A DNA stretch of 64,000 bases from Ixodes scapularis (Eukaryota > Arthropoda > Arachnida > Ixodida > Ixodidae), in contig NW_024609846.1 in the NCBI RefSeq assembly GCF_016920785.2, forward strand, positions 106,630,831-106,694,830, written 5' to 3'. The translations under genes and the position numbers were made by a program. The notes under the pieces were generated by a model. It was not told the origin of the DNA. It was given only the letters and a program-made list of their open reading frames with translations, and searched no databases. Positions 51,001-57,993 of this stretch are shown here, piece by piece. Within the stretch, counting starts at the first letter, position 1. Every line of letters starts with the position of its first letter.

Positions 51001-52979
51001 GTAGTAGACGTGATACGCGGTGCATCTCGCACGCAGCTGTCGGTTGTCATGGCCAGAAATGGCATCGCCCCACCCTCAGCAGTCGAAAGCCGCCGTAAGG
51101 TAGTCAGCTCTACTCATAACGCAGATATATGAACCAGCCTTTAGAGTGCTGGGGGGAAAGTGGAAAAATAATGAGTCATTTCACCTAGTTTGTTGCGTTT
51201 TATTTTATTTGTTTATTTATCTATTTTTACTTATTTATACTACTGGTCCTTGTTCAGGACTATTGTAGGAATGGTTACATTCATGAGGTTACAAAATCGT
51301 CATCAAACAAACAAACAAAACAAACAAACACAAGAACCAAATGACACTAATATGTCACGGAAGGAAAAACACGCAAGCAAATACAAACAAAATCTTCACT
51401 CAACATTGAAATGTTCTCGTACATAATCAAGAAATGAAATTATGGAACTAGAGCTCGTTATTTCAGCGGGTAAGTTATTCCAATCTTTGAAAGTGCGAGG
51501 AAAAAAATGAGTATTGGGAAACATTATTTCGCAGCAACGGCTCAATGATATAATAGGGATGAAAGCTACGTATATTGGAGCGTGCAGAAAATGATATATA
51601 CTTGACCCGATTGATGTTGATCATGCCATGAATTATCTGGAAGAGCAGTTTCAATCTGTTAATAATATTTCTCGTGCTAAGGGTTGATAGTTGTGCTTCA
51701 TTAAGTAACTCACTAACTGAAGCATGCCTGTTATATACCCCGTAGATGAATCGAACCGCTTTTTTTTTTTGTACCATTTCCAGCCTATTGATGCCTTCTT
51801 TTGTGTAAGTGTCCCATATAACACTCGCGTATTCCAAGATAGGAAGAACAAAAGTTTTGTACGACAATAGTTTCATATCTGGAGCTGCCTGCCGTAATTT
51901 GCGTAGTTTTCTAGATGCTTTGTCTATAACCGCGGTGATATGTTTATCCCATTTTAAATTGTGTTATATGTAGTCCTAAATAATTATATTCATTAACACG
52001 GATCAGTGCTTGGTTACCTATGTGGTATGTTTAAAGTGAGGGGTGCTTTTTATGGGTAATAGACATACAGTTTTCTCCTAGGCAAGTACCATTTGCCAAT
52101 CTGTAACCATTTGACAACCAACATTGTTTTCAAATCAAAGGCGCACCAATGTGAAGTTGCGACGCTAGCTTTTTCACCCATATTCACGATCGAGCAAAAA
52201 TAATTTATGACTTTTTTTCTTTTTTTCAGTCATAAAATGATGTTTTTCTGCGAGATACAAAGGCTAGAGTATCTTCTTTTGGTAAATTGTTTCGGGAACC
52301 GGACTGTAACATCCTCTTATCCCCTCCGCTTCTAACCCTTCATCTTACTGTTCATCTTCACGCCCATGTGGCTTAGCGTGACCATGCTTAACGTTTAAAT
52401 TTCGAAAAAAAAAAGACAGAACGGAAAGGAGAAAAAGATGTTTGGCGCGTGCCATGAGTATGCATTAAATACTGCAATCTCCCTAAGCTGTTCCGCCCCA
52501 CCGTTTGTTTGTTTCTCTACAGCGCAAACGTCGAAAAAAGCGACGTCGGGCTCCTCCAGTACTGGCCTTACGACTTCTATTCGGAATACGCACTTCGCAT
52601 CGCCTGTATGCGGAACCTGTACGACAACCTCATCCCCTCGCGAGGCACTAAGGTGTACGCCGACATTGCACGTGACGAGAACATGGCGGACATCGGCGGC
52701 CTGGAGTTGCTGCTGGAGGGCATCAAGAATGACTCGTGCTACGTGCCGACCAACCCGTCCCGGATACCCGGCCTCAGCCAGCAGAAGCTTCTTTTCGTCA
52801 GCTACTGTATGAGTTTCTGCGGAAGCAGGGCTTCCATCGACAGCTATGTCCCGTCAAAGATTCCGCGCCGCGACCATCGCTGCAACGTGGTGGTGCAACA
52901 ATTTGACGAGTTCCGCAGAGCTTTCAACTGTCCCAAGCGGCCTGCCGGGACTCCCAGGTGCCGCCTCCTTATGTGGTAG
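29402..52979 (+). CDS. M13 (neprilysin-like) membrane protein, zinc motif lost
   Basis: Exons 29402-30049, 48716-49701 and 52523-52979 join in phase (0/0, 2/2) to 696 residues ending in the family's C-x-x-x-W-like tail (CRLLMW). M13 proteins are type II membrane ectopeptidases that cut peptides outside the cell. Seen here: a cytoplasmic stub, one membrane helix (ALLALILVLLLVLATTVMLA), DPCQDLYSYSCGNW at the start of the ectodomain, and the ENMADIGGL block matching the family's ExxxD zinc site. The HExxH helix is altered: ASIGRLIARGMVHPF stands where IGxVIGHEITHGF is expected, losing the first His and the Glu. The substrate motif NAxY reads TPLY. The DxHxP His is also not apparent. So a non-catalytic homologue is likely; tick genomes hold many M13 paralogues. 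The first exon is missing. The ectodomain looks about 50 residues short after residue 216, so one exon in the 18.7 kb intron may be unseen. Confidence 0.8.
30050..30394 (+). other. Start of 18.7 kb intron of the M13-like gene
   Basis: Intronic sequence without recognisable repeats. Open frames here merely extend the upstream exon past its donor. Confidence 0.5.
30395..30665. repeat. ACACC/GGTGT motif cluster
   Basis: Words such as ACCGGTGTAAG, TACACCTCAG, GTTTACACCCC, GGTTTACACGAC, GCGTGTAAGC and CAACACCCC recur in both orientations. The segment CTTGGGGTAGTAAAAATTGG recurs as CTTGGGGTAGCAAAAATGG at 36173. The style matches 2868-3070 and 45501-45673. Confidence 0.45.
30666..32197. other. No gene recognised; one small hairpin
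   Basis: The plus frame 30916-31326 (136 residues) lies in a GC-rich stretch preceded by a donor-like GCCGAAGGTGAGTG at about 30723-30736. It has no recognisable domain. TTGCAGTGCCTTGCGGAA (about 31945) pairs with TTCCGCAAGGCACTGCAG (about 31980). The minus frame 31677-32060 has many Cys (FIAKHCSHICESCSALRN) but no family I know. Confidence 0.35.
32198..33487 (-). mobile_element. LTR with adjacent polypurine tract (minus strand)
   Basis: On minus, the purine run GTCAAAAAGGGGGAG (33474-33487) is followed by TGTGGTGCCACTTTT at 33473. About 1276 bases later the sequence ends ACTCCGTGACA at 32198, giving TG...CA borders. A TATA box (CCTATAAAAGGGGG, about 33006-33019 on plus as CCCCCTTTTATAGG) sits inside, as in a promoter-bearing LTR. 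Only a short piece of internal sequence lies above 33487, so this is a 3' LTR with a truncated body or a near-solo LTR. The second LTR was not found. Confidence 0.6.
33488..34107. other. AT-rich, no gene recognised
   Basis: May begin with residual internal sequence of the LTR element. No domain or repeat was recognised. Confidence 0.4.
34108..34440 (+). pseudogene. Cys/His-rich zinc-finger-like fragment (unknown)
   Basis: A plus-strand frame with one stop reads KCPKCHHL, stop, WSCAMCSQHCKPTVEHFQ, then FAMCTVWPCTIRGTY, REHAGACHLVQ and KCHACALRGPG. The regular Cys-x2-Cys and His spacing looks like a degenerate C2H2-type or similar zinc-finger protein. It has no splice-supported continuation. 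It could be a transposon-encoded finger or an old exon. Confidence 0.3.
34441..35020. other. No gene recognised
   Basis: Nothing with domain or repeat structure was seen. Confidence 0.4.
35021..35283. repeat. Foldback MITE, about 100-base arms
   Basis: AACGGATGGCCGTATTCTTG at about 35034 pairs with the inverted copy ending near 35275 (CAAAAATACGGCCATCCGTT). Inner words ATGTGACATCAT/ATGTGATGTCGC and the CTCTCATTCCC/GGGAATGAGA pair continue the stem. The loop is near 35155-35170. No coding capacity. Confidence 0.75.
35284..36198. other. No gene recognised; G run
   Basis: A run of about 21 G lies at 35467-35487. The minus frame at 35158-35538 is low-complexity around it. The AT-rich remainder shows no domain. 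CTACTTGGGGTAGCAAAAAT near 36170 echoes 30573. Confidence 0.4.
36199..37345. mobile_element. Possible pogo/Tc1-like MITE ends around a nested palindrome
   Basis: ACAGTCGACTCTCATTATTT before the palindrome and AGTTTGAAATATCAGAAGAT after it look like two parts of one small element. CAGTnnACTCTCRTTATTTCGAA-type termini are common in pogo-like MITEs. If so, the palindrome at 36223-37308 is inserted in it near TTTCAAACT. The outer right end was not pinned. Confidence 0.35.
36223..37308. mobile_element. Long-TIR palindromic element, CCAGGGCC family member 2
   Basis: Both ends read CCAGGGCCCGTTTGCTC. The arms (36223-36604 and 36929-37308) pair almost throughout: AACCGCGGCT, GTACCTAGGAGAGGGATTTT, AATCACGTGACTGGCTCGG, CGTTGTAGCTGCAAT and TAGATAGTCTTTCGA. 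The 320-base loop has no coding potential. With 15490-17977 it shares the terminal CCAGGGCC..TTTGCTC and a subterminal CACGTGAC..AAATCCC block. Confidence 0.85.
37369..37680 (-). repeat. 3' LTR-like repeat of the acidic-gag element
   Basis: On minus it starts near TAATGCCATGTGC after AAGAGGGGAG and ends TTTTTATTCGTGACA. It contains AATAAAG near its end, a plausible poly(A) signal. It matches 40004-40245 over about 230 bases. Confidence 0.55.
38038..38215 (-). pseudogene. Acidic repeat ORF, downstream part
   Basis: On minus: DNLDYKLDGDLDDEPDDN, then YGKCGICHEDEQDDDAWYV. The DNLxYxLxxDxDxE unit is repeated in the upstream part at about 39830-39880 (DNLNYGLGSDPDNELDK), so both belong to one Asp-rich ORF cut by the transposon at 38216-39554. 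Function unknown. Confidence 0.5.
38583..38780. repeat. 99-bp tandem duplication
   Basis: GTATACCCAAAAGCTAGTGA at 38585 recurs as GTATACCCAAAAGGTAGCGA at 38684. The following text (ACTGGAAAAC, AACTCGT, CAGT.CCGTACTC, TGCCG) repeats with about 85% identity. Two units are present. Confidence 0.8.
38825..39121 (-). pseudogene. THAP zinc-finger domain fragment
   Basis: The minus frame starts MPSRTCSAVGCSNNP, then VLFHKFPTYQKLKKVWVNAV and RRVDFGF. This is the THAP C2CH module (C-x4-C spaced start, FHxFP, then W and R). The Cys-x2-His pair and the AVPTIF-like end are not visible in frame. The normal continuation appears shifted, so the domain is broken after about 45 residues. THAP domains bind the ends of their transposon. 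Confidence 0.7.
39555..39975 (-). pseudogene. Acidic repeat ORF, upstream part
   Basis: On minus, from ATG at about 39973 (MPIKRTICEHDNSEDDD), the sequence encodes Asp/Glu-rich repeats. These include DNLNYGLGSDPDNELDK, DDFYADDETDDNSKD and DDTDDDPGEDSN, then MEDDPDYGFDSYP. They lie in shifting frames with stops, so it is decayed. It sits just after the LTR-like repeat, where gag is expected, but no gag domain is recognisable. Confidence 0.45.
40004..40245 (-). repeat. 5' LTR-like repeat of the acidic-gag element (truncated)
   Basis: On minus it ends GTTCATGACA and is followed by TATTGGTGGATGTGC, a possible primer-binding region. Above 40245 homology to the other copy stops and an ATTCC-rich sequence begins. 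Confidence 0.55.
40246..41814. other. ATTCC-rich stretch with an unknown minus ORF
   Basis: 40247-40400 and 41150-41300 are dense in ATTCC/GGAAT words (GCATTCCATTCC, CATTCCCATTCCATTCC), opposite sides of one region. Between them the minus frame 40500-40886 (128 residues, GKIWNTAKVSFLVLRDATIR, then PVAGYQAGTMSYRPHF) is open. It has the look of retroelement protease-linker sequence but I cannot place it. Probably a decayed repeat. Confidence 0.35.
41815..42985 (-). mobile_element. Miniature LTR retroelement (TRIM-like)
   Basis: Two related ends in the same orientation (41815-41940 and 42634-42985) share the words TTTATTCTC, GAGCTCGT/AAGCTCGT, ACGAGTA and GCTGAACCGATRGAC. On minus the upper copy has TATAAAAG and GAGAATAAAGAG, a TATA box and poly(A) signal. 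After it comes TTGGTGACCTGG, a primer-site-like word, and a short gag-like start (MIDSEHLLSRGMFFVAKG). The body is only about 700 bases, so it is non-autonomous. The upper LTR is interrupted by a hairpin element. Confidence 0.5.
42704..42923. mobile_element. Hairpin element inserted in an LTR
   Basis: ACACTGC occurs directly on both sides (42697-42703 and 42924-42930), a 7-base target duplication. Inside, ATTACGAACCAGCGCACAGG pairs with CCTGTGCGCTGGTTCGTAAT and CAAAATCCAAA pairs with TTTGGATTTTTG. The leader TTGGGCGAGTTGGTA is shared with the hairpin at 19776, so both belong to one family. Confidence 0.75.
42986..43927. other. AT-rich, G run, no gene
   Basis: A run of about 30 G with two C interruptions lies at 43226-43256. 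The rest is AT-rich with T runs at 43560 and 43608. No gene seen. Confidence 0.5.
43928..44181. mobile_element. 254-bp MITE with GCGACGGCGAC terminal repeats
   Basis: The left end AGCGTGAGTATAAAGGCTG and the right end, inverted, AGCGTGAAGTATAAACCTA match and continue through AGCGAGCGACGGCGACAGCG / TGCGAGCGACGAGAACAGCG over about 55 bases. The centre is GC-rich (TCGTCGCGCGATCG). No coding capacity. Confidence 0.75.
44182..45500. other. GC/CpG-rich stretch, no recognised gene
   Basis: 44880-45480 is rich in CpG and holds a small GGGTC tandem (45086-45108). The minus frame 44823-45416 (197 residues) is open but basic and low in hydrophobic residues, with no domain. It may be a CpG-rich repeat or the 5' region of a gene I cannot see. 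Confidence 0.35.
45501..45673. mobile_element. 173-bp MITE with ACACCCC terminal repeats
   Basis: The left end AAAAAACACCCCTAGACGTG and the right end, inverted, AAAAAGTACACCCCTGGACG pair. The interior repeats TACACG, TTACACGAG and GTGTAAAACG words. It is the clearest member of the ACACC/GGTGT group. Confidence 0.65.
45674..48079. other. Intron sequence with a distant inverted repeat
   Basis: ATTCCGTTCAAGAATCGACG (about 46538) is mirrored by CGTCGATTCTTGATCGGTAT (about 47217), so related sequence (peptide PLYACIPFKNRRR / PLHAWIPIKNRRR) appears on opposite strands 680 bases apart. A poly-A/poly-G tract lies at 46706-46732. No domain recognised. Confidence 0.45.
48080..48410 (-). pseudogene. 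Unknown decayed coding sequence
   Basis: Minus frames give PNDIVGETPIVSMEHILMSV, then in a shifted frame VVIPVERKNIIKDLDCSIRQ and a hydrophobic TTYIELFLLLFVCYS segment. This looks like real protein (membrane segment, ordered composition) broken by a frameshift. Family not recognised. It lies 300 bases before the central M13 exon, on the other strand. Confidence 0.3.
48716..49701 (+). CDS. M13-like gene, central exon with degenerate active site
   Basis: The acceptor TTTCTCTCCAG ends at 48715. The exon begins GAC ATG ACG in phase 0 and runs 986 bases to GT at 49701 before GTAAGT (phase 2). It encodes 328 residues: long helical segments (FRIWINQVPSSYRTP, LHNMWGLLIMSNLKKEFEAN), a Cys (TSKCASYIRQ), and the helix leading to the active site. 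TPLYVPYFSVFFIPPVLL stands for the usual NAxYxPxxNxIxFPAGILQ. The exon ends in the HExxH region, read as RLIARGMVHPFTV. The frame is open and codon use is GC-rich and ordered, unlike pseudogenes nearby. Confidence 0.85.
49702..50339 (+). other. Start of 2.8 kb intron of the M13-like gene
   Basis: Begins with GTAAGT. No repeat or gene recognised. Confidence 0.5.
50340..50590. mobile_element. Small foldback MITE
   Basis: CGGCTTCTTGTGCAGGAGTT pairs with AACCCCTTCCAAGAAGCAG inverted, and GCCGAGCTCTGATT pairs with AATCAGAGCTCGGC. The loop holds a 23-base tandem (GGTTGACCTCAATG.TATAGCTGG twice). A related end, CCAGAGCTCGACGTTTTGAC, is alone at about 47672. Confidence 0.75.
50591..51189. other. No gene; palindromic triplet repeat
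   Basis: CTACTACTACTACT at 50982 is followed by the inverted AGTAGTAGTAGTAG, a small self-complementary microsatellite at about 50982-51011. No gene seen. Confidence 0.5.
51190..52080 (-). mobile_element. 3' part of a CR1/L2-like LINE
   Basis: The minus frame begins near 51958 with WDKHITAVIDKASRKLRKL. It continues LLSYKTFVLPILEYASVIWD, RFIYGVY and INRLKLLFQIIHG, the thumb and C-terminal region of a LINE reverse transcriptase. A frameshift near 51500 leads to RTFKDWNNLPAEI and a stop. The 3' UTR ends in an AT-rich tail (TTTATTTATCTATTTTTACT on plus) at about 51190-51240. The catalytic palm is missing. It lies in the last M13 intron. Confidence 0.75.
52081..52522 (+). other. End of M13 intron
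   Basis: No feature apart from the T-rich acceptor before 52523. Confidence 0.5.
52523..52979 (+). CDS. M13-like gene, last exon
   Basis: The acceptor TTTCTCTACAG ends at 52522. The first base completes the split Val codon. The exon encodes 151 residues and ends TGG TAG at 52977-52979. It carries GLLQYWPYDFYSEYA, the retained DENMADIGGLELLLEG block and IPGLSQQKLLFVSYCMSFCG (family: LPGL..eQLFFv.fA..WC). The tail EFRRAFNCPKRPAG.PRC..W is standard for M13. The segment where other members have DxHxP reads SKIPRRDHRC, without the His in place. No clear AATAAA was pinned in the first 120 bases after the stop. Confidence 0.85.
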
Positions 52980-54454
52980 GCGTCTGGAATCGGACGTCAG
53001 AACATATACGTGGTAGCTAGAAGAGTGCCAGTGCAATCGGAAAATTGAAGATGTTTGGGAGTAAACGAAACTGTTTTTTTTCGCTCCCCCCCCCCCCCCA
53101 AAAAAAAAAAGAAAAAGAAGAAAAAGAAAAAAAAAACGTTTTACGCGTTGCCGAACATTTCCTCTCAGCCCAAATGTAGCGCTAGGAGTCCGGATCAGGT
53201 GCCAAAGTGTCAGACCTTAACGTCATTAATTTAAAGTTATAAGCGATTTTCAAAATGTTTCAAGGTAAAAATGGCGCCAACGAACCCCACAAATACGTGG
53301 ACTTAAAGGACGTCTGCGACCAAAAATTGGGTGTCGTTTTCCCATTGAAAGCTTCTGTACCGCTATAACTCTTTACGATAAGTTTTCGAAAATTTGGCTC
53401 TAAACCGAACCGTTAGCGCCATATTTCGGCGGTGACGGAGCAACTGGCAATAAGCAGTTTATATTTGCGGTAAGAAAACACGCTTACCCGACACTTTATT
53501 ATTGTGCATAACAGAAAATTAGTTCGTTTAGAGCGATTTGGAAATTAGTAGACTAAGTATTCTTGTGGCAATTGAATCCGTAAAATACACATTCAAATGA
53601 TATGTGAGCTTGCTTAGTCTCTAACGTTTTTGATTGCATTCTGCATTTCGATTATGCTTTGCCCGCATATTTTATATATTTACTTTGCAAAAGATATGAG
53701 GCTGGAAAAGTCCCTCATGCTACTTTGAAGTGCCTGCCAGTCTTTGAGGGAGCTGTGGTCCGGTCGAGGCGTGGAATGTGAAGTTGAAGTCCCAGACTTC
53801 GGACAAAGTGTTTGAGCCGATTGTACGCGGAGATACACGCCAGGAAGGTTTCTCAGTTGCCCTGCTTTAGCACGAGCTCTCTATTTTTTATGACACTTCA
53901 GCGTCGATCATGAGCTTGGACCGTGCACGCGTGGCCAAAGCATACCAGCAGGAAATTACCCCCTGTGGGAGGGTGGACATTCGAACGAGATACGCTTTGC
54001 TTACCCTGTTTCTTTATAACAATAGGCAAAATACAGACTGCTGTTATCATTTGTAACATATGCCATCCCAATATAAGTAATTTTAACCAAGCGTCGACTG
54101 TGCACTATATCGTAAAAAGGGCGTCGAATGCGTTGGAAACATGCTGCATGATCCTGTCCCGTAGCTCACGTTGAGAGAGCAGCAACCGAACCTATGTACC
54201 GAGAATCGCCGTCCTCTCCTCGGTTCTCGGTAATCATGGAGCTCAACGTTTAACGTTCTTGATGTGTGGGGACGTGCATACTCGTCCGTCAAGACGCAAA
54301 GGTTGCGTGATTTTTGTTTTGTTTTGTTACACAGATCTTATTTTTGAGATATGTTCCAGCCGTGTGAAAGGCCGTGCTACAATATTGGGACGGAAGGTTT
54401 CTCACTTCACACAAACGGTAATGTGTAAAATAACTATAGACGCTTTGCTGCATC
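52980..54454. other. M13 3' flank, no gene recognised
   Basis: Contains the 3' UTR of the M13-like gene, with a C run and an A-rich run at 53084-53140. Further on no domain or strong repeat was seen. Confidence 0.45.
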
Positions 54455-54741
54455 TGATTGATTGATTGAAACGTTTACTATGTGAACCATACGCTGGCCT
54501 ATTGGGCATCATATGGCACAGGGCAGGGGAAAGGGGGATTTAGCGATGACGATCGGTTAGATGTACCGTCCAGTGCCGGAGGATCGGACGTAGGAAATAA
54601 TCGATGGAAATGCTAGTGTTCGGTCAGCAGGTGCTGACGTCCTTGGGTGTGTTCATTCCCGTAGGGTCGTCGGTCGGAAGGGCGGCGGTAGACTGTTGAT
54701 CGTTGCCACCCGTTCACGAGATGTCCCCGGACCTGATCATA

Positions 54742-55879
54742 CCAGGGCCGGTTTTCTCGAAGCGGTGGTAAACCCATTTTGGTAAACCACGGTGCCTAGG
54801 AAGGAAAAAGTACCTAGGTACTGTAATAAACGGCTGGATATAGAGCAACAATAATTATTTTTGATTGGGGAATAAGGTGCGCCATCTATAGGTGAAGCAA
54901 GCCAGTCATTTTGTTTATCCTCTTTTTCCGCTGGTTGTTATCGATCTAGTATGGTATTTTAACTCAAAATATAGTAATGTTGTACTTGACCCCAATTTAT
55001 TTGCTTCTGATGGTGCGAAGAAATTTTAGCTACTATGCTAGAGTTTGTCGACGAATATTCGAAAATGTAAGAAACATTTCCTTCAATATGTTTCGCCATA
55101 AACAACGCATAACTTTCCCCTGTTCCTTCCAGTCTGGCAACGCCGGTGCTGTAGTCTCGGTTTTGTTCCTTGAGACGCACGTTTCTGCGATTTCTGCTGA
55201 TCTCAACTGTTTGCCCCCTCTTCCGTTTGTCCAACCGATCCACCGGTGACGAGAAGCTAAGCTTCTAGTCACCGTTGAATTGCTGGCCACCGGGGATAGG
55301 CAGAAACCTCGATGCTGTCGGTATACTGTCGGCGCACTGCGAACAAAAAACAGTACAATGTCCCAGCTGTTCACCCGAAACGAAGACTTTATCAAAGATA
55401 ACCCCCTTTCTCTGCAAAGTAATCGCTGCTCACGAATTGGCGTGCGTAGTGTAACAAATTAAACGTGTTAGAATAAATATATACCAACACTCGTTCGCAA
55501 AACATTTTTTTACTCACCATGAAAACATTTGCAAGGCTTATGTACCGTCATATGTCTTGGATCCCGGACTGCTGAAGAGTGATGCCTTCGCGGAATGCTG
55601 CCGTCGGTTAGTTTAGTAGTCTATCTGAACTACCGCTTTGCTTGACGTGCTAATAGGTTGATGGCGCGTCATTAATATAACAGCCGGATCGAAATGAATG
55701 TTCAACAGAACCAAGCAGAACTATTAGCCCTCCTTAAGCGACGCCGCGGCCATTTTGCTTGTAGGTACTGCTCCTCCCTCGGCGCCACTGCTCTTCCAGT
55801 CACGTGACCTAGAATTCCCCCTTCTAGGGACAATAGTTAACTTTAACCCACGGTTCGCGTTCGAGAAAACGGGCCCAGG
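54742..55879. mobile_element. Long-TIR element, CCAGGGCC family member 3
   Basis: The left end is CCAGGGCCGGTTTTCTCGAA. The right end, inverted, is CCTGGGCCCGTTTTCTCGAA. Subterminal words GTGCCTAGGAAGG, TAAACC and the inner AGTCACGTGACCTAGAATTC agree with the other two members. It is inserted in the C-terminal region of a LINE; TGAT lies at both junctions. The interior (frames at 55033-55395) shows no transposase. Confidence 0.7.
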
Positions 55880-56103
55880 TGATGGCAAGTCGCGGGGACG
55901 CCACAGTGCATGCAATTTGGGTCAGGGCCTGTGTCCTGCTGGTCCGTTGATCTGTGGAACCTGGCCCGCCAAACGGGGGTCCCCATGCTGCGACTCTGTA
56001 GTCTGTGCAAGGCCACTTGCTCCCATCGTGGAAGCCCTCGTGGGATTGGGTGGGGGTTGGAAGGTAGGAGCGCCGAGAGACGTTTTTTTCGGGCTTTCTT
56101 TTC

Positions 56104-57333
56104 CTAGTTCTTCGACTCAGATGGGTCATAGTCTTCGTCGGGTGGGACATCCCGTTGAACAGGTAAGAGGACCGGGCCTCGTGAGGGCTGAATACTTTCC
56201 TCTTTTAGTGCCCTTATGGCCCCGTTCGCCCTCTCGTTCCCCGGGATGTCTGCGTGGCCTGGTATCCACGCGATGATGATCGTCTGTCGGGTCTCGTCCT
56301 GGCGAACAAGTTCTCGGATTGGCGCAACTGTAGCAGTGCATGTGCTCGAGCGCCGAAGTGCGCGCACCGCTTCTTGAGAGTCGGTGTATATACGTGTTTA
56401 TCTTATTTCTAGTATTAAAGTGGTCGTGGCAGTCTCACCGGCGAACATAATAGCAAAGAGTTCCGCCATGCAAGTGCTCTTTGTGTTTGATGTGAGTTGA
56501 TGGCTCGTCTAGTTGCGAGTAGGAGAGTGCCATGCAATCCCAGTGCGACCGCTATCGTCTCTCGCCGCGTCGGTGTAGAAGACTTCTACATGAGCGGCAA
56601 GCTTTTTGATTTCACTGCGGTGAATAGCTGCTTGCGTGGCTCGTCGACCGGGATTCTCAAGTCTTTGATGACTGGGGAGGGGCTTGACAGGTGCGACTAC
56701 TTCCGCATCCCAGGGTGGAGTCGGCGTAGGTATTAGTGGGCCTTCGATAAGGTTGGTGCGTCCACTCGATGTGAGAATAATTCGACCGTGAGGAGTGCGA
56801 GACAGTCGACAAGCCTGGCTGATCCGCATCTCATCGGAAATCTCCCCGATGGTGCTCATTTGTGAGATACGCTCGAGCTGGTCAGCCGGTGTGAAGCGGG
56901 GCAGCCCTGTTACGACCCGCATGGCCGCTCGCATCATGGTTACAAGTGTCATTTCTTGGTTCTTTGTAAGACGAAGGTAATTCAGTCCGTACACAGCCTT
57001 AGAGGTAAGGATGGTGCGAACGAGTCGTCGGAGGAGGTCTTCCTGCGCCCCCCAGGTTTCGCTCGAGATAGCCTTCAGTAGCTCTGTGCCGTCCTTCCAT
57101 TGCGGCTTTACTTGTCTGAGCCAGGTAACGGCGCCGCCCTTGGTTTCAAATATAACCCCTAGAATTTTGACGGAGTTGGTTGGGGTTGCGGCAATTCCAT
57201 CCAGCAGCAGTTCAATGTCTGTTCGGGCGCTTCGGCGTCGGCAGGGGATTACCATATATGTTGTCTCCTCCTTCGATAATTCGAGGCCTGACTTAAGGGT
57301 GAAGGTTGTGACAATGTTTAGCGCCCTTTGCAT
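56104..57333 (-). pseudogene. LINE RT thumb and RNase H
   Basis: 56509-57333 (275 residues) starts in the post-palm region (MQRALNIVTTFTLKSGLELS), has VKILGVIFETKG (thumb) and VYGLNYLRLTKNQE, and ends with an RNase H start (HVEVFYTDAARD, first catalytic Asp). After a frameshift, 56104-56367 supplies the RNase H end (RQTIIIAWIPGHADIPGNER), with the conserved His-Ala-x-x-x-Gly-Asn-Glu. RNase H in a LINE points to the I, R1 or related clades. Confidence 0.85.
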
Positions 57334-57390
57334 GTTGTTCTGCTGGCTCTTCGCCCCACCTGCAGTCGTCTACAATGTAACATCGTCCGC

Positions 57391-57993
57391 TTAGATTGTA
57401 AAACGAACTTCCGGGACGGCTTCAAGGGCGAGAGCGAGGTCCACCATGGCGAGATTGAACAGAAGTGGGGACAAGACCGCCCCCTGTGGGACTCCGATGT
57501 TATTTGTTCTCCACCGGCCTTTAGTTTGACCGATAGAGACCTGGAATGTGCGATTTTGTAGAAACGTCTTGATGAAGTTCAACAAGCGGCCTTGAACACC
57601 TATCCTCTTGGCGGCAGACACAATGGTGCTATGCGGAATTGAATCAAACGCCTTTCGTAGGTTCATGGCCACGAGCGTACGGGGCTGGCTTTTGAAGAGC
57701 CCGTGCTATTAGAGGTCATGGTGAATCTTGAGAAAACTGTCCTGTGTTGAGAGGTGGGGTCTAAAACCCGTTTGCATGGGATGGAAGGCCCCCGTTGACT
57801 CGAGGATCCATGACAGGCGGGCGGTGACTATGCGCTCCATGAGTTTGCAAAGGTTGGATGACAGAGAAATCGGCCTCTGTGCATGCACTGTGGTGCCCAT
57901 GCATCTGTGAATGGGCGCCGCCGTAATCGAATTTTTTCCCCTCTTCTTTTGATCACTACTTTTCATCATAACCACAGCAGGACAGGTTATCAT
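57391..57993 (-). pseudogene. LINE reverse transcriptase fingers and palm
   Basis: Minus frames read RPISLSSNLCKLMERIVTAR, QTGFRPHLSTQDSFL, then after a frameshift LRKAFDSIPHSTIVSAAKR and GVPQGAVLSPLLFNL. The catalytic YADD motif at about 57377-57388 reads stop-Ala-Asp-Asp because the Tyr codon became TAA. So two catalytic Asp remain but the chain is cut. Confidence 0.85.

Larger units (their letters stand above)
54455..57990 (-). mobile_element. RNase H-bearing LINE (I/R1-like) with (TGAT)n tail
   Basis: On minus: the reverse transcriptase (57391-57960), its thumb (56509-57333), RNase H (about 56104-56600), a short C-terminal region and a 3' UTR ending in (TCAA/TGAT)n at 54455-54469. A palindromic element (54742-55879) splits the C-terminal end from the rest. 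The 5' half, including endonuclease and ORF1, is missing. Stops and frameshifts make it inactive. Confidence 0.8.
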
